Made by a program: the position numbers and the translations under genes
From: Mesosutterella multiformis
GTDB lineage: Bacteria; Pseudomonadota; Gammaproteobacteria; Burkholderiales; Burkholderiaceae_F
Assembly: GCF_003402575.1 (NCBI RefSeq)
Contig: NZ_BGZJ01000001.1
Coordinates: 1 to 64,000, forward strand
Length of the DNA stretch: 64,000 nucleotides
Direction of reading: 5' to 3'
The notes under the pieces: model-generated
Told to the model about the DNA's origin: nothing
The model's input: only the letters and a program-made list of their open reading frames with translations
Database searches by the model: none
In this document: piece after piece, positions 44,630-52,372 of the stretch
How positions within the stretch are numbered: the first letter of the stretch is position 1
Layout of the letters: each line of letters starts with the position of its first letter

Positions 44630-44673
44630 AAGCCCGGTTTCTGAACAAATACCTGTTCAGACCGGGCTTTTCT
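44630..44673 (+). terminator. Intrinsic terminator of the aldo/keto reductase gene
   Basis: AAGCCCGGT (44630-44638) pairs with ACCGGGCTT (44661-44669); an inner TCTGAAC-like/GTTCAGA pairing extends the stem, and T residues follow. Confidence 0.85.
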
Positions 44674-44714
44674 GCGTATTTCCGGCCACAAAAAACAACT
44701 CAGGGAAAACATAA

Positions 44715-44736
44715 ACTAAAGTACTAGGACTTTAGT
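44715..44736. promoter_or_regulatory. Perfect palindrome upstream of the flavoprotein gene
   Basis: ACTAAAGT, ACTAGG, ACTTTAGT form a perfect 8-6-8 inverted repeat 86 bp before the start codon. A related AGGACCAAAGT lies just downstream (44747-44757). Its position in a promoter region suggests an operator for an unknown regulator. Confidence 0.6.
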
Positions 44737-44822
44737 CTTGATTTTTAGGACCAAAGTGCTATATTTCCATCATCGGTTGGACGTACGCAGCCAGCCGCTC
44801 ATCAATTTTCTGGAGAGAAATC

Positions 44823-46373
44823 ATGGGTTCTATGGAAACTAGCCGCAGAAATCTTCTGAAAGCCGGCACCGCCGCTGCCGCAGCCGTTGCCGCTGCGCCG
44901 CTCACGGCTCAGGCCGCTGTTTCGGCTGAAAACACCAAGTTTGATGCCACGTATGACGTCGTGGTCGTGGGCTCCGGTTTCGCCGGCATGGCCTGCGCTT
45001 ATAAGGCTGCCAAGGCAGGCCTTTCCGTTCTCATGATTGAGAAGATGGGCGTCTTCGGCGGCAACTCCGCGATCTGCGGCGGCAACATGGCCTGCCCGGT
45101 GAATCCGGTTCAGAAGGCTCAGGGCATCAAGGACTCCCGCGAGCTCTTCATCAAGGACTGCCTGAAGGATGGCCTCGGCATCAACCACACCGAACTGCTG
45201 AACGTTCTCGTTGACCGCTGCAACGACACGGTGAAGTTTGTTCAGGACTGCGGCGCTGAATTCGTGCCGAACAAGATGCTGTTTGAAGGCGGCCACTCGG
45301 TTCCGCGTTCCTATGAAATCAAGGCTGGTTCCGGCTCCGGGTACATCGTCCCGATGTATGAAACCCTCTCGAAGCTGAAGAACGTTAAGATGCAGAGCCG
45401 CACGAAGTTTGACGACTTCGTGATGAATAAGGACGGCCGCGTGGTGGGTGTTGTCTGCCGCGAAGGCTATCGCTTCAACCGCAATCTCGCGAGCGATGAC
45501 GTCGAGAATAAGACCGGCAAGCGTAAGGTCTACGGCGCCCGCCGCGCTGTGATGCTCGCGGCTGGCGGTTTCTCCCGCGACATCTGGTTCCGTCAGGTCC
45601 AGGATCCGCGCGTTGTGCCGTCCACTGACTCCACGAACCAGCCGGGCGCCACTGCCGGCGTGCTCCTGAAGGCTCTCGAAATCGGCGCTACCCCGCTTCA
45701 GATCTCCTGGCTGCAGTTCCTCCCCTATTGCAACCCGCATGAGGACGGCTTCGGCGTGACGGTGAACTTCACGAACCACGCCTGCATGGACCTCGGCATG
45801 GTGGTGAATAAGAAGACCGGCAAGCGCTTCATGGATGAACACGCCGGCCGCAAGATCAAGAGCGACGCGGAACTCGAAGTGATCGGCACGGATAAGAACT
45901 ACCCGATCGCCATCTGCGACGACGCTATCGTTCACGCGATCAACCCGTCCTTCGTGAAGGCTCCGCTCGCCGCGAAGACCGTCTTTGTCGCTCAGACGCT
46001 GCCTGAACTCGCTGATCACTTCGGCATCAAGAAGGATGCGTTCCTTGAGGAAGTGAAGCGCTTCAATGGCTTCGTGAAGGATGGTGAGGATAAGGACTTC
46101 CACCGTATTCTGAAGTTCAACAACGGCCTCAACATCTCGAAGCCCCCGTTCTACGGCGTTGAAGTGGCTCCGAAGATCCATCACACGATGGGCGGCCTCC
46201 TGATCAACACCAAGGCTCAGGTGATCAGCTCGAAGACCCACCAGCCGATTCCGGGCCTCTACGCCGGCGGCGAAATCACGGGCGGTGTCCATGGCGCATC
46301 CCGCCTCGGAACGGTCGCTGTGCTTGACGCTCTGACCTTCGGTATGGTCGCGGGCGAAAACATCGCGAAGTAA
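44823..46373 (+). CDS. Twin-arginine-exported FAD fumarate-reductase-like flavoprotein
   Basis: A 516-aa flavoprotein of the fumarate reductase/flavocytochrome c family, without a haem domain. The signal is ETSRRNLLKAG, an Ala-rich stretch and APLTAQAA, so it is exported folded to the periplasm. FAD binding is seen in DVVVVGSGFAGMACAYKAAK, then EKMGVFGGNSAICGG. Active-site regions match Shewanella-type soluble fumarate reductases: GKRFMDEHAGRK (proton-donor Arg region), KIHHTMGGLLIN (His) and GEITGGVHGASRLGT (substrate Arg). It may reduce fumarate or another enoate, with electrons from a separate cytochrome not seen here. Codon use is strikingly uniform (GGC, AAG, CTC/CTG), which suggests very high expression. 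ATG 44823 follows GGAGAG. Confidence 0.92.
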   Translation: MGSMETSRRNLLKAGTAAAAAVAAAPLTAQAAVSAENTKFDATYDVVVVGSGFAGMACAYKAAKAGLSVLMIEKMGVFGGNSAICGGNMACPVNPVQKAQGIKDSRELFIKDCLKDGLGINHTELLNVLVDRCNDTVKFVQDCGAEFVPNKMLFEGGHSVPRSYEIKAGSGSGYIVPMYETLSKLKNVKMQSRTKFDDFVMNKDGRVVGVVCREGYRFNRNLASDDVENKTGKRKVYGARRAVMLAAGGFSRDIWFRQVQDPRVVPSTDSTNQPGATAGVLLKALEIGATPLQISWLQFLPYCNPHEDGFGVTVNFTNHACMDLGMVVNKKTGKRFMDEHAGRKIKSDAELEVIGTDKNYPIAICDDAIVHAINPSFVKAPLAAKTVFVAQTLPELADHFGIKKDAFLEEVKRFNGFVKDGEDKDFHRILKFNNGLNISKPPFYGVEVAPKIHHTMGGLLINTKAQVISSKTHQPIPGLYAGGEITGGVHGASRLGTVAVLDALTFGMVAGENIAK

Positions 46374-46427
46374 CAGTCTCTCCTCGCTGCGGCTCCCCCG
46401 CCCTCTCCCGGGCTGGAAGAATGCAGC

Positions 46428-46468
46428 CGCCCCCGGATTCCAAAAGGAATCCGGGGGCGTTTTGTTTT
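46428..46468 (+). terminator. Strong intrinsic terminator of the flavoprotein gene
   Basis: A 14-bp perfect stem, CGCCCCCGGATTCC (46428-46441/2) with GGAATCCGGGGGCG, around an AAAA loop, followed by TTTTGTTTT. It is also placed to stop the convergent minus-strand gene ending at 46517. Confidence 0.93.
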
Positions 46469-46516
46469 CTCTGATATCCGGGACCTCCTGCACAGATCAG
46501 GCGGTCAGAATCGGTT

Positions 46517-47677
46517 TCAGATCGTAAACGCGGTCATCTGACCCGCCTCTGAGACCTGCCAGTCAGGAAGCGAGAAAATGCCGACCGTGTGATCCTCTGT
46601 CCCCGCGTCTTCCTTCGTCCGCTTCACCGCGATCCGGACCTGGTTTTTATCCTGGATGTCCTTCGGATTCACCGGGAAAATCGTCCCATCGCTCCCTTGA
46701 GCGGGCTGCAGAAGTTTTCCGTTCAGCGCGAGCGCGAGCTGCCCGGCAGAGTTCCCGAGGTCGAGCATCAGCGTGCCGCCCTCAGGCACCGGAGGGAAGT
46801 CCGATCGATCCGCCTCGGTGCTGTAGAGAAGCGGGCCTTCGCCGGCAGAGGAGTCCCAGTCCTGAGAGGCTGAAAGCAGCGCATCAGGTTCCTCTCCCCG
46901 CTTCACCCACCATCCCTCTTCTGACGCCGCGGGGAAACGCTCGGGTGTATCCGCGGCCGTCACCTCAATCACCGCGGGACGCGTGATCTTCGCCATCAGA
47001 ACGGGACCAATCGCGGAACCGAGTTCAAGCGTTTCTTCCGTGAGAGCCCTGATCGATTTCGCGGGGAACGGGAGTCTCAGAATCCCGTCCCAGCCCGGCT
47101 CATCCGGTGAAAGCTCGATCTGCCAGACTTCACGCCCGGATGACAGATCAAGCGACACACCCTTTTCAACCCGGGTGATCGCCGTTTCCGAAAAGAATCC
47201 CGGGCGCCGCATGCGAAGTGACGGAATCCCCTTCTGAAGCAGATCCGCGTTGATCTCATCCCAGGGATCGGCGCGGCTCGTGTACTGCTCCACCCGGGCG
47301 ATCTCGGATCGGACGGTGAACGAGTTCCGTCCCTCCGCATTCCGGATCGCGGAAGAGCCGGAAAGTCTGGGACCCGAAGCCGCAATCGCACCGCCGAAAA
47401 TCACGAAATTAAGAAGCAGATCGAGAGTCGGCGCGCTGTAGCCCCGGATTTCAGAAAGAATCAGGGCGTCAGTGAGGCAGCCGCCGGCGGACAGCCGGTT
47501 TCCGGCAAGCTCTCCCGCCTCCAGATCCTCGAGCGGACGGCAGACAGGAATCGCGCCGAGGTTTCTTGCCGCCTCGCTCCAGACACCGGCCATTTCGACA
47601 CTCCGGTCGGATTCGGGGTCGAAAATAACGAGGCAGTCGCAGTACGGAGTGCCCTGAAGAGTCTTTGCCGCGTCCAT
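46517..47677 (-). CDS. Protein of unknown function
   Basis: 386 aa from ATG 47677 after AAGGAGCAAG (the frame is open further up but without a better site). No signal peptide. The N-terminal part reads DCLVIFDPESDRSVEMAGVW, then LEDLEAGELAGNRLSAGGCL, LLLNFVIFGGAIAASGPRL. The C-terminal part contains TLMLDLGNSAGQLALALNGK, which has the look of a beta-sandwich sugar-binding strand pair as found at the end of some glycoside hydrolases. That likeness is weak and I do not assign a function. It is divergent from osmC and convergent with the flavoprotein. Confidence 0.7.
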   Translation of the reverse strand: MDAAKTLQGTPYCDCLVIFDPESDRSVEMAGVWSEAARNLGAIPVCRPLEDLEAGELAGNRLSAGGCLTDALILSEIRGYSAPTLDLLLNFVIFGGAIAASGPRLSGSSAIRNAEGRNSFTVRSEIARVEQYTSRADPWDEINADLLQKGIPSLRMRRPGFFSETAITRVEKGVSLDLSSGREVWQIELSPDEPGWDGILRLPFPAKSIRALTEETLELGSAIGPVLMAKITRPAVIEVTAADTPERFPAASEEGWWVKRGEEPDALLSASQDWDSSAGEGPLLYSTEADRSDFPPVPEGGTLMLDLGNSAGQLALALNGKLLQPAQGSDGTIFPVNPKDIQDKNQVRIAVKRTKEDAGTEDHTVGIFSLPDWQVSEAGQMTAFTI

Positions 47678-47882
47678 CACTTGCTCCTTATTCCTGGCGT
47701 CTGAGGAAGAGGGGGAATCTGCCTCACGTTTTTTCTGCAACGCCGTATGCTTAGAGTTATCAGTAAACCTGCGCCGCGAAGGAATACTCCATCGGCGCGC
47801 CGGTTGCATTATAGGGGAGAGTCTGTCGGTTCCTGACCCTCAGCTTTTTCTCCTCTTTTTATCTCTCTAAGGAGCTGCATTT

Positions 47883-48287
47883 ATGGCTGATATCGTTGCC
47901 CGTTACGTTGGAAACAAGCGTGTTGAAGCGGAAAATCCCCGCTCTGGCGGCCGTCTGACTTTTGATCAGGGGAAACCTGACGGGCTCGGCGAATCCTATG
48001 ACCCGGTGGAGGGACTGCTCGGTGCCTTCGCGGGCTGCACGCTTACGATGATTGCCTACGCGGCTGAAGCGAACGGCGCTGATGCGAAGGGTGCCACCGC
48101 TGAGTGCGACTGCACAATGGCGGAACGTCCCCATCGCATTGCCTCCATTACGCTCACGATCCGCATGCCGCAGGCTGAATACACGGATAGCCAGAAGAAA
48201 GTGATTCAGAAGTACGCCGATGCCTGCCCGGTCGGTCTCGCCCTTTCCGATAAGATCGATAAGAAGGTCGAAATCCTCTGGCCGTAA
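47883..48287 (+). CDS. OsmC-family protein
   Basis: A 134-aa protein of the OsmC/Ohr superfamily. It has the central helix DPVEGLLGAFAGCTLTMIAYAA with one Cys (AGCT, about residue 57) and the second Cys in YADACPVGLALSDKI (about residue 119). These two Cys residues are the reactive pair for hydroperoxide reduction in this family. The fold order (beta strands, long helix, beta strands, Cys helix) is typical. A peroxide-defence role is likely but the subgroup is uncertain. ATG 47883 follows CTAAGGAGCTG. A terminator follows. Confidence 0.88.
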   Translation: MADIVARYVGNKRVEAENPRSGGRLTFDQGKPDGLGESYDPVEGLLGAFAGCTLTMIAYAAEANGADAKGATAECDCTMAERPHRIASITLTIRMPQAEYTDSQKKVIQKYADACPVGLALSDKIDKKVEILWP

Positions 48288-48330
48288 CACGGTCTGAATC
48301 TGCCGCGGCATCTGCCAGGATGCTGCTGAG

Positions 48331-48361
48331 AAGCGCAGGGATGTGATCCCTGCGCTTTTTT
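48331..48361 (+). terminator. Intrinsic terminator of osmC
   Basis: AGCGCAGGGAT pairs with ATCCCTGCGCT (about 48332-48356), followed by six T residues. Confidence 0.9.
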
Positions 48362-48421
48362 GCTATCCGCCGCCAGTCTCACCGGGCATAAAATCATTAC
48401 TGTAGACAGATTTTCCGCGCG

Positions 48422-48442
48422 GTTAAGCGCCCGGCGCTTAAC
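48422..48442. promoter_or_regulatory. Perfect inverted repeat in the crcB leader
   Basis: GTTAAGCGCC, one base, GGCGCTTAAC: 10-bp perfect arms, 25 bp before the crcB start. I looked for a fluoride riboswitch here and did not see its conserved core, so this may be an operator or a leader hairpin. Confidence 0.55.
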
Positions 48443-48467
48443 TGCGTCTCTCAAAGGATATTGAATC

Positions 48468-48851
48468 TTGCTGCTCTCCATTCTTGTGATCGGTTTCGGT
48501 GCCGGGTGCGGCGCCGTTCTCCGCTGGGCGCTCGGGCTCTGGCTGAACAGCCTCTTCCCTGCCATCCCGCCGGGAACACTCGCTGCGAACCTGATCGGCG
48601 GCTACGTGATCGGCGCCGCTATCGCGTTCTTCGCAGCGCTTCCTGAACTGTCACCCGAGTGGAGGCTGCTCGTCGTCACGGGGTTCTGCGGCGGTCTCAC
48701 CACGTTTTCCACGTTTTCCGCTGAAACCGTGACTCTCCTCACGCGGGGCGAATTCACGCTCGCCGCGATGGAGGTCTGCGTTCATGTCGGCGGATCCCTT
48801 ATCGCCACGCTGGCCGGCATGGGCACCATTGCCATGCTTCGTCACCTTTAA
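48468..48851 (+). CDS. crcB: Fluoride channel (Fluc)
   Basis: A 127-aa four-span inner-membrane protein that lets fluoride out of the cell as a dual-topology dimer. Features are [13 protein letters not shown] (TM1), [16 protein letters not shown] with the conserved Asn (about residues 36-51), and [16 protein letters not shown] with the Phe box and central Na+ site (about residues 71-86). Length is typical. TTG 48468 is preferred because AAAGGA lies 9 bp upstream. The DUF190 gene follows after 14 bp, a common pairing. An inverted repeat sits in the leader. Confidence 0.93.
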   Translation: MLLSILVIGFGAGCGAVLRWALGLWLNSLFPAIPPGTLAANLIGGYVIGAAIAFFAALPELSPEWRLLVVTGFCGGLTTFSTFSAETVTLLTRGEFTLAAMEVCVHVGGSLIATLAGMGTIAMLRHL

Positions 48852-48865
48852 AGAAGGAGCTGTCC

Positions 48866-49177
48866 ATGCAGAAGGGATATCAGATTTCGTTTTTCACTGA
48901 GCAGAGCAGAAGAAAGGACGGCCGTCCCATGGGGAACTGGATTCTCGAAACCGCGAAGAGTCTCGGGATTCCGGGGGCAACCCTTTTCCCGGCTGCGGAA
49001 GGCTATGGCCGGGACGGATGGCTTAAAAGCGCGTCTTTCTTTGAGTCCGGCGAGCAGAGCGTCGAAGTCCGCGTGGCCGTTACAGAAGCGGACGCGGAAC
49101 GCCTGATCGAGCGGATCCGGTCTGAAAATCTCGGTGTTTTCTGTGTGAAAACACCGATCGAATTCGGAATTTTGTAA
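48866..49177 (+). CDS. DUF190 family protein
   Basis: A 103-aa cytoplasmic protein of the DUF190 family, which has a PII-like (GlnB-like) ferredoxin fold. The N-terminal half reads QISFFTEQSRRKDGRPMGNW, then AAEGYGRDG. This family is often encoded next to crcB, and its members are thought to bind a small ligand and regulate the partner. AAGAAGGAGC precedes ATG 48866. It lies 14 bp after crcB, so the two form an operon. The role is unproven. Confidence 0.85.
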   Translation: MQKGYQISFFTEQSRRKDGRPMGNWILETAKSLGIPGATLFPAAEGYGRDGWLKSASFFESGEQSVEVRVAVTEADAERLIERIRSENLGVFCVKTPIEFGIL

Positions 49178-49298
49178 CAAATATCTCTATCAGTACTTTA
49201 AATAGGAACGAAAAGGCTCCACAGGCTGTGGGTTTTCCCGTAAAATATCGCCCTCACCTTTCATTTCTTTGGACTTTTTACCCTATATCGACTGACTG

Positions 49299-49829
49299 AT
49301 GATCACTGCTCTTCTCGCGCACCCCTATCCCCGTTTCTCTGTAATCAGCATCCCGCTGCTTGAGGGATTGAAAGAACAATTCCCTCAAATGGATATCCGG
49401 GCGCTTTATGACCTTTACCCTGACAGTTCAATAGATCTGTGGGAAGAGAGGAAAGCAGTCGCTCATTCGTCCCTTATCCTCGTCGTACACCCGGTCTTCT
49501 GGTACAGCGTGCCCGCGCTTCTGAAGAAGTGGTTCGATGAAGTGCTCGCTTATGGCTTTGCCTATGGAAACGGAGGCGATGCCGTAAAGGGAAAAGGGGT
49601 CCTCTGGATTCCGTCACTCGGCACCGGGTACCGCGACGGCGAATTCCCGGGGGAAGTGGAAATCTCCGAAGTTGAGGCCCCGATCCGCCGCATGTGGACC
49701 TTCTGCGGCGCGAAGTGGCTCGATCCCGAGATTATCGATTCCCGGCAGCCGCTCACCCCCGAGCAGTTCTCTTCAATCATCGATTCGCTCGCTGACCGCA
49801 TCGCTGACTGGGAGTCCTACCATGTTTGA
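49299..49829 (+). CDS. KefF-like NAD(P)H quinone oxidoreductase (K+ efflux ancillary flavoprotein)
   Basis: A 176-aa flavodoxin-fold protein of the KefF/MdaB/NQO group: ALLAHPYPRFSV at the N-terminus, the VHPVFWYSVPALLKKWFDEVL FMN/active-site block (about residues 63-83), and GYRDGEFP. KefF proteins bind their KefC/KefB partner and activate it during electrophile stress, and they also reduce quinones. The last 8 bases overlap the start of the kefC-like gene (49822-49829), so the two are translationally coupled. No strong ribosome-binding site is seen; the ATG 49299 is the only start that gives the full fold. Confidence 0.88.
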   Translation: MITALLAHPYPRFSVISIPLLEGLKEQFPQMDIRALYDLYPDSSIDLWEERKAVAHSSLILVVHPVFWYSVPALLKKWFDEVLAYGFAYGNGGDAVKGKGVLWIPSLGTGYRDGEFPGEVEISEVEAPIRRMWTFCGAKWLDPEIIDSRQPLTPEQFSSIIDSLADRIADWESYHV

Positions 49830-52260
49830 ACTCGCCTGGTCGAAGCTCCTTGAATTCTGGGGCGGGTTCCTGACGCACGCCTCTGCGCTCCTTCCCCCGA
49901 CAAACTCCATCGCGGCGGGTATATCGTTCGCGCTGATCGCCGCGGTGATCCTCGTTCCGATCATGTCCCGGGTTGGTCTCGGCACCATGATCGGGTACCT
50001 GCTCGCCGGTATCGTGGTAGGTCCCTATGGTCTCGGCCTCGTGGAAGAAGTCGAGACGATCATGAATTTCGCCGAGTTCGGGATCGTGCTCATGATGTTC
50101 CTGATCGGTCTGGAACTCGATCCGAAGCGTCTCTGGGAAATGAAGCTGCCGGTGTTCGCGGGGGGGCCGCTTCAAATGATCCTCTGCGCGCTTCCCTTCG
50201 CGCTGCTCCTCGATCTCGCGGGAATGCCGTGGCCGGTCGCCGTGCTGTCAGGCTTCGCGCTCGCGATGAGCTCCACCGCGGTGGCGGTGCAGGAGCTCTC
50301 ATCCCGCAGCATGATGGGGCAGCCCGTGGGGCAGAAGGCTTTTTCGATTCTCCTCTTTCAGGATCTCGCCTCGATCCCGCTGATTGCCGCGATTCCGGTG
50401 CTCGCGCTCACGATGGGGAGTTCGGATTCAAACGGCGCGGCAAACCCCGGCGCGGTTGACACGTTGATCCGCGCCGCGATCGCCCTTATCTTCATGGTGG
50501 GTGTCGGCCGATTCCTCACTGTGCCCTTCCTCCGGTTCACGATCCGTAGCGGCGCGCGTGAGATGCTCACGGCCTTCGCGCTGCTCCTCACGGTCGGCTC
50601 CGCCTGGATCATGCAGGCCGCAGGGCTCTCGTCCGCCATGGGCGGCTTTGTCGGCGGTCTGCTTCTCGGCAGCTCGGGTTTCCGGCACCAGCTGGAAGCC
50701 GAGATTTCGACCTTTAAGCAGCTCCTTCTCGGTCTCTTCTTCGTGACCGTCGGCATGAGTATCGACATGCATCTCGTCATGTCGGAGCCGGTGAAAGTGA
50801 TCCTCGCTCTTGCGATCCTCCTGATTGTGAAGACCGGGATGCTTTTCGTCCTGGCCTTCGCGATGCGGCTGAAGGGCATCGCGAACAAAATGAATTTCGC
50901 GGTCTCGCTCTCCCAGGGCGGTGAATTCGCGTTCGTCGTCTTCTCCCTCGCCCAAGGGCAGGGCGTGCTCTCGAACTCGTGGGCCGCCATTCTCACAGTG
51001 GCTGTCGCCTGCTCGATGGGAACGACACCGATCCTGATGCAGCTCGCGTCCAAGTGGCTCCAGCGCCGGGCCCAGCGGCTTGATGATGAGGAGGATGACC
51101 GTGAGGAACTCGCCGCGGCTCCGGATCTCTCTGTCATCATCGCGGGCTACGGTGATTTCGGCGCGATCGTTGCCCGAATGCTTGTTGCCATGGGGATCAC
51201 GCCGACCATTATCGATAATGATCCGGACCGCATCCGGCAGGCAAAACACTTCGGCACCAAGGTGTACTACGGTGACGCAAGCCAGCTCGCCCTGCTAAAG
51301 GCCGCCGGCGCTGATGAAGCGAAGATCCTCGTCATTGCCGTCGGCCCCGGCGGGATGACAGAAAAGATCGCGGATCTCGCCCGCGAGGCATTCCCGCACC
51401 TGCACATCATTGCTCAGGTATCAACGATCGAAAATCATCTCGAACTCCTCGCGAAGGATATCGAGGGGTACCTCGTCAATTTTGAGCCCGCGATCGAAGC
51501 TGCCCGCTCGTGCCTTGTGAGACTGAATGTGCTTTCGCCCTACGAAGCGCGCGAAATCGGCGATATTTTCAGACGCTACACCGTCAAACTCATCCGGGAA
51601 ATGGTGGACACCGGGGGCGATATTGATCAGGCTGTCGCGGCCTACCGTTCAAACGATGAGACGCTTGAATCCGTGATGAAACAGATCCGGACCTATCGCC
51701 GGGAGCGAATCGCCGCGATCCGCTCGAGATCCATGCATCTCGCGGAAACTCCGGGGCCGATGCCTGAAACCGGAGCGCCTTCATCTGACGAGAAACCCGC
51801 GGAACCCGCTCCCGCAGATCCCGCTCAGGAAAAGAAACAGGCTTCCATGCGGGAGGATGCTCTCGCTGCCTGGCCGCCTCTCGAAGAGGAAAAGCCGGCG
51901 GTCACCCCGCCGTCCGAACCGGCAGCGGAACCGGAAAAGGTGCCTGCCTCAGAGACGCAGCCGGCCGCACCTTCCGCAGAAGCGCCTGCCGCGGGCACCA
52001 AGCCGCAGGATAAGAGCCCGGAAGAAACCGCTCCGGCATCCGATGCCGCGGCTCCGAAGGCTGACGCTCCGGCTGAAGACACGCTTGATCCGGCATCCGC
52101 TGCCGCGAAGAAGGCTCAGGAAGAAGCGCTGAAGGAAATTGCGAAGGAAGCCGCAAAGGCTCCGCCGCCGAACCCCGAGGAGCTCCCCGTATCCGACTAC
52201 TTCCGGATTTATAAGGGGGACACGGAAACCCCGGCCCCGAAAGAGAACGGAAAAGCCTAG
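49822..52260 (+). CDS. KefC/KefB-type glutathione-gated K+/H+ antiporter with long Pro/Ala/Glu tail
   Basis: An 812-aa CPA2-family antiporter. The membrane domain (about residues 20-400) has the family motif IGLELDPKRLW and the ion-binding SQGGEFAFVVFS. The cytoplasmic RCK/TrkA-N domain starts near residue 434 with SVIIAGYGDFGAIVARML and IIDNDPDRIRQAKHFG, and has the nucleotide-binding Gly-rich loop. Such proteins let K+ out to acidify the cell when toxic electrophiles form glutathione adducts; the KefF-like gene overlapping its start supports this. Odd: about 175 residues from 636 on are rich in Pro, Ala, Glu and Lys and end in KENGKA. E. coli KefC is about 620 aa, so this tail is extra. ATG 49822 is fixed by the kefF overlap. 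Confidence 0.9.
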   Translation: MFELAWSKLLEFWGGFLTHASALLPPTNSIAAGISFALIAAVILVPIMSRVGLGTMIGYLLAGIVVGPYGLGLVEEVETIMNFAEFGIVLMMFLIGLELDPKRLWEMKLPVFAGGPLQMILCALPFALLLDLAGMPWPVAVLSGFALAMSSTAVAVQELSSRSMMGQPVGQKAFSILLFQDLASIPLIAAIPVLALTMGSSDSNGAANPGAVDTLIRAAIALIFMVGVGRFLTVPFLRFTIRSGAREMLTAFALLLTVGSAWIMQAAGLSSAMGGFVGGLLLGSSGFRHQLEAEISTFKQLLLGLFFVTVGMSIDMHLVMSEPVKVILALAILLIVKTGMLFVLAFAMRLKGIANKMNFAVSLSQGGEFAFVVFSLAQGQGVLSNSWAAILTVAVACSMGTTPILMQLASKWLQRRAQRLDDEEDDREELAAAPDLSVIIAGYGDFGAIVARMLVAMGITPTIIDNDPDRIRQAKHFGTKVYYGDASQLALLKAAGADEAKILVIAVGPGGMTEKIADLAREAFPHLHIIAQVSTIENHLELLAKDIEGYLVNFEPAIEAARSCLVRLNVLSPYEAREIGDIFRRYTVKLIREMVDTGGDIDQAVAAYRSNDETLESVMKQIRTYRRERIAAIRSRSMHLAETPGPMPETGAPSSDEKPAEPAPADPAQEKKQASMREDALAAWPPLEEEKPAVTPPSEPAAEPEKVPASETQPAAPSAEAPAAGTKPQDKSPEETAPASDAAAPKADAPAEDTLDPASAAAKKAQEEALKEIAKEAAKAPPPNPEELPVSDYFRIYKGDTETPAPKENGKA

Positions 52261-52372
52261 TCTCTCTTCTGTCTTCCTCCCGGGCGGTATGATTCAGGGC
52301 TGAAATAAAGGCGGTCTGCGCGGTACGCGGCCGCCTCTCCCTGCAGTCACTTATTTGGAGGAGACGCTTCTC

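Noticed and set aside
44802-46493. A 563-codon open frame on the minus strand opposite the flavoprotein gene
   Set aside because: It mirrors the strongly biased codons of the real gene; it has no recognised motif, and the plus-strand protein has clear FAD and active-site blocks.
48288-48467. Fluoride riboswitch expected ahead of crcB
   Set aside because: The conserved core was not visible by eye; only an inverted repeat is seen.
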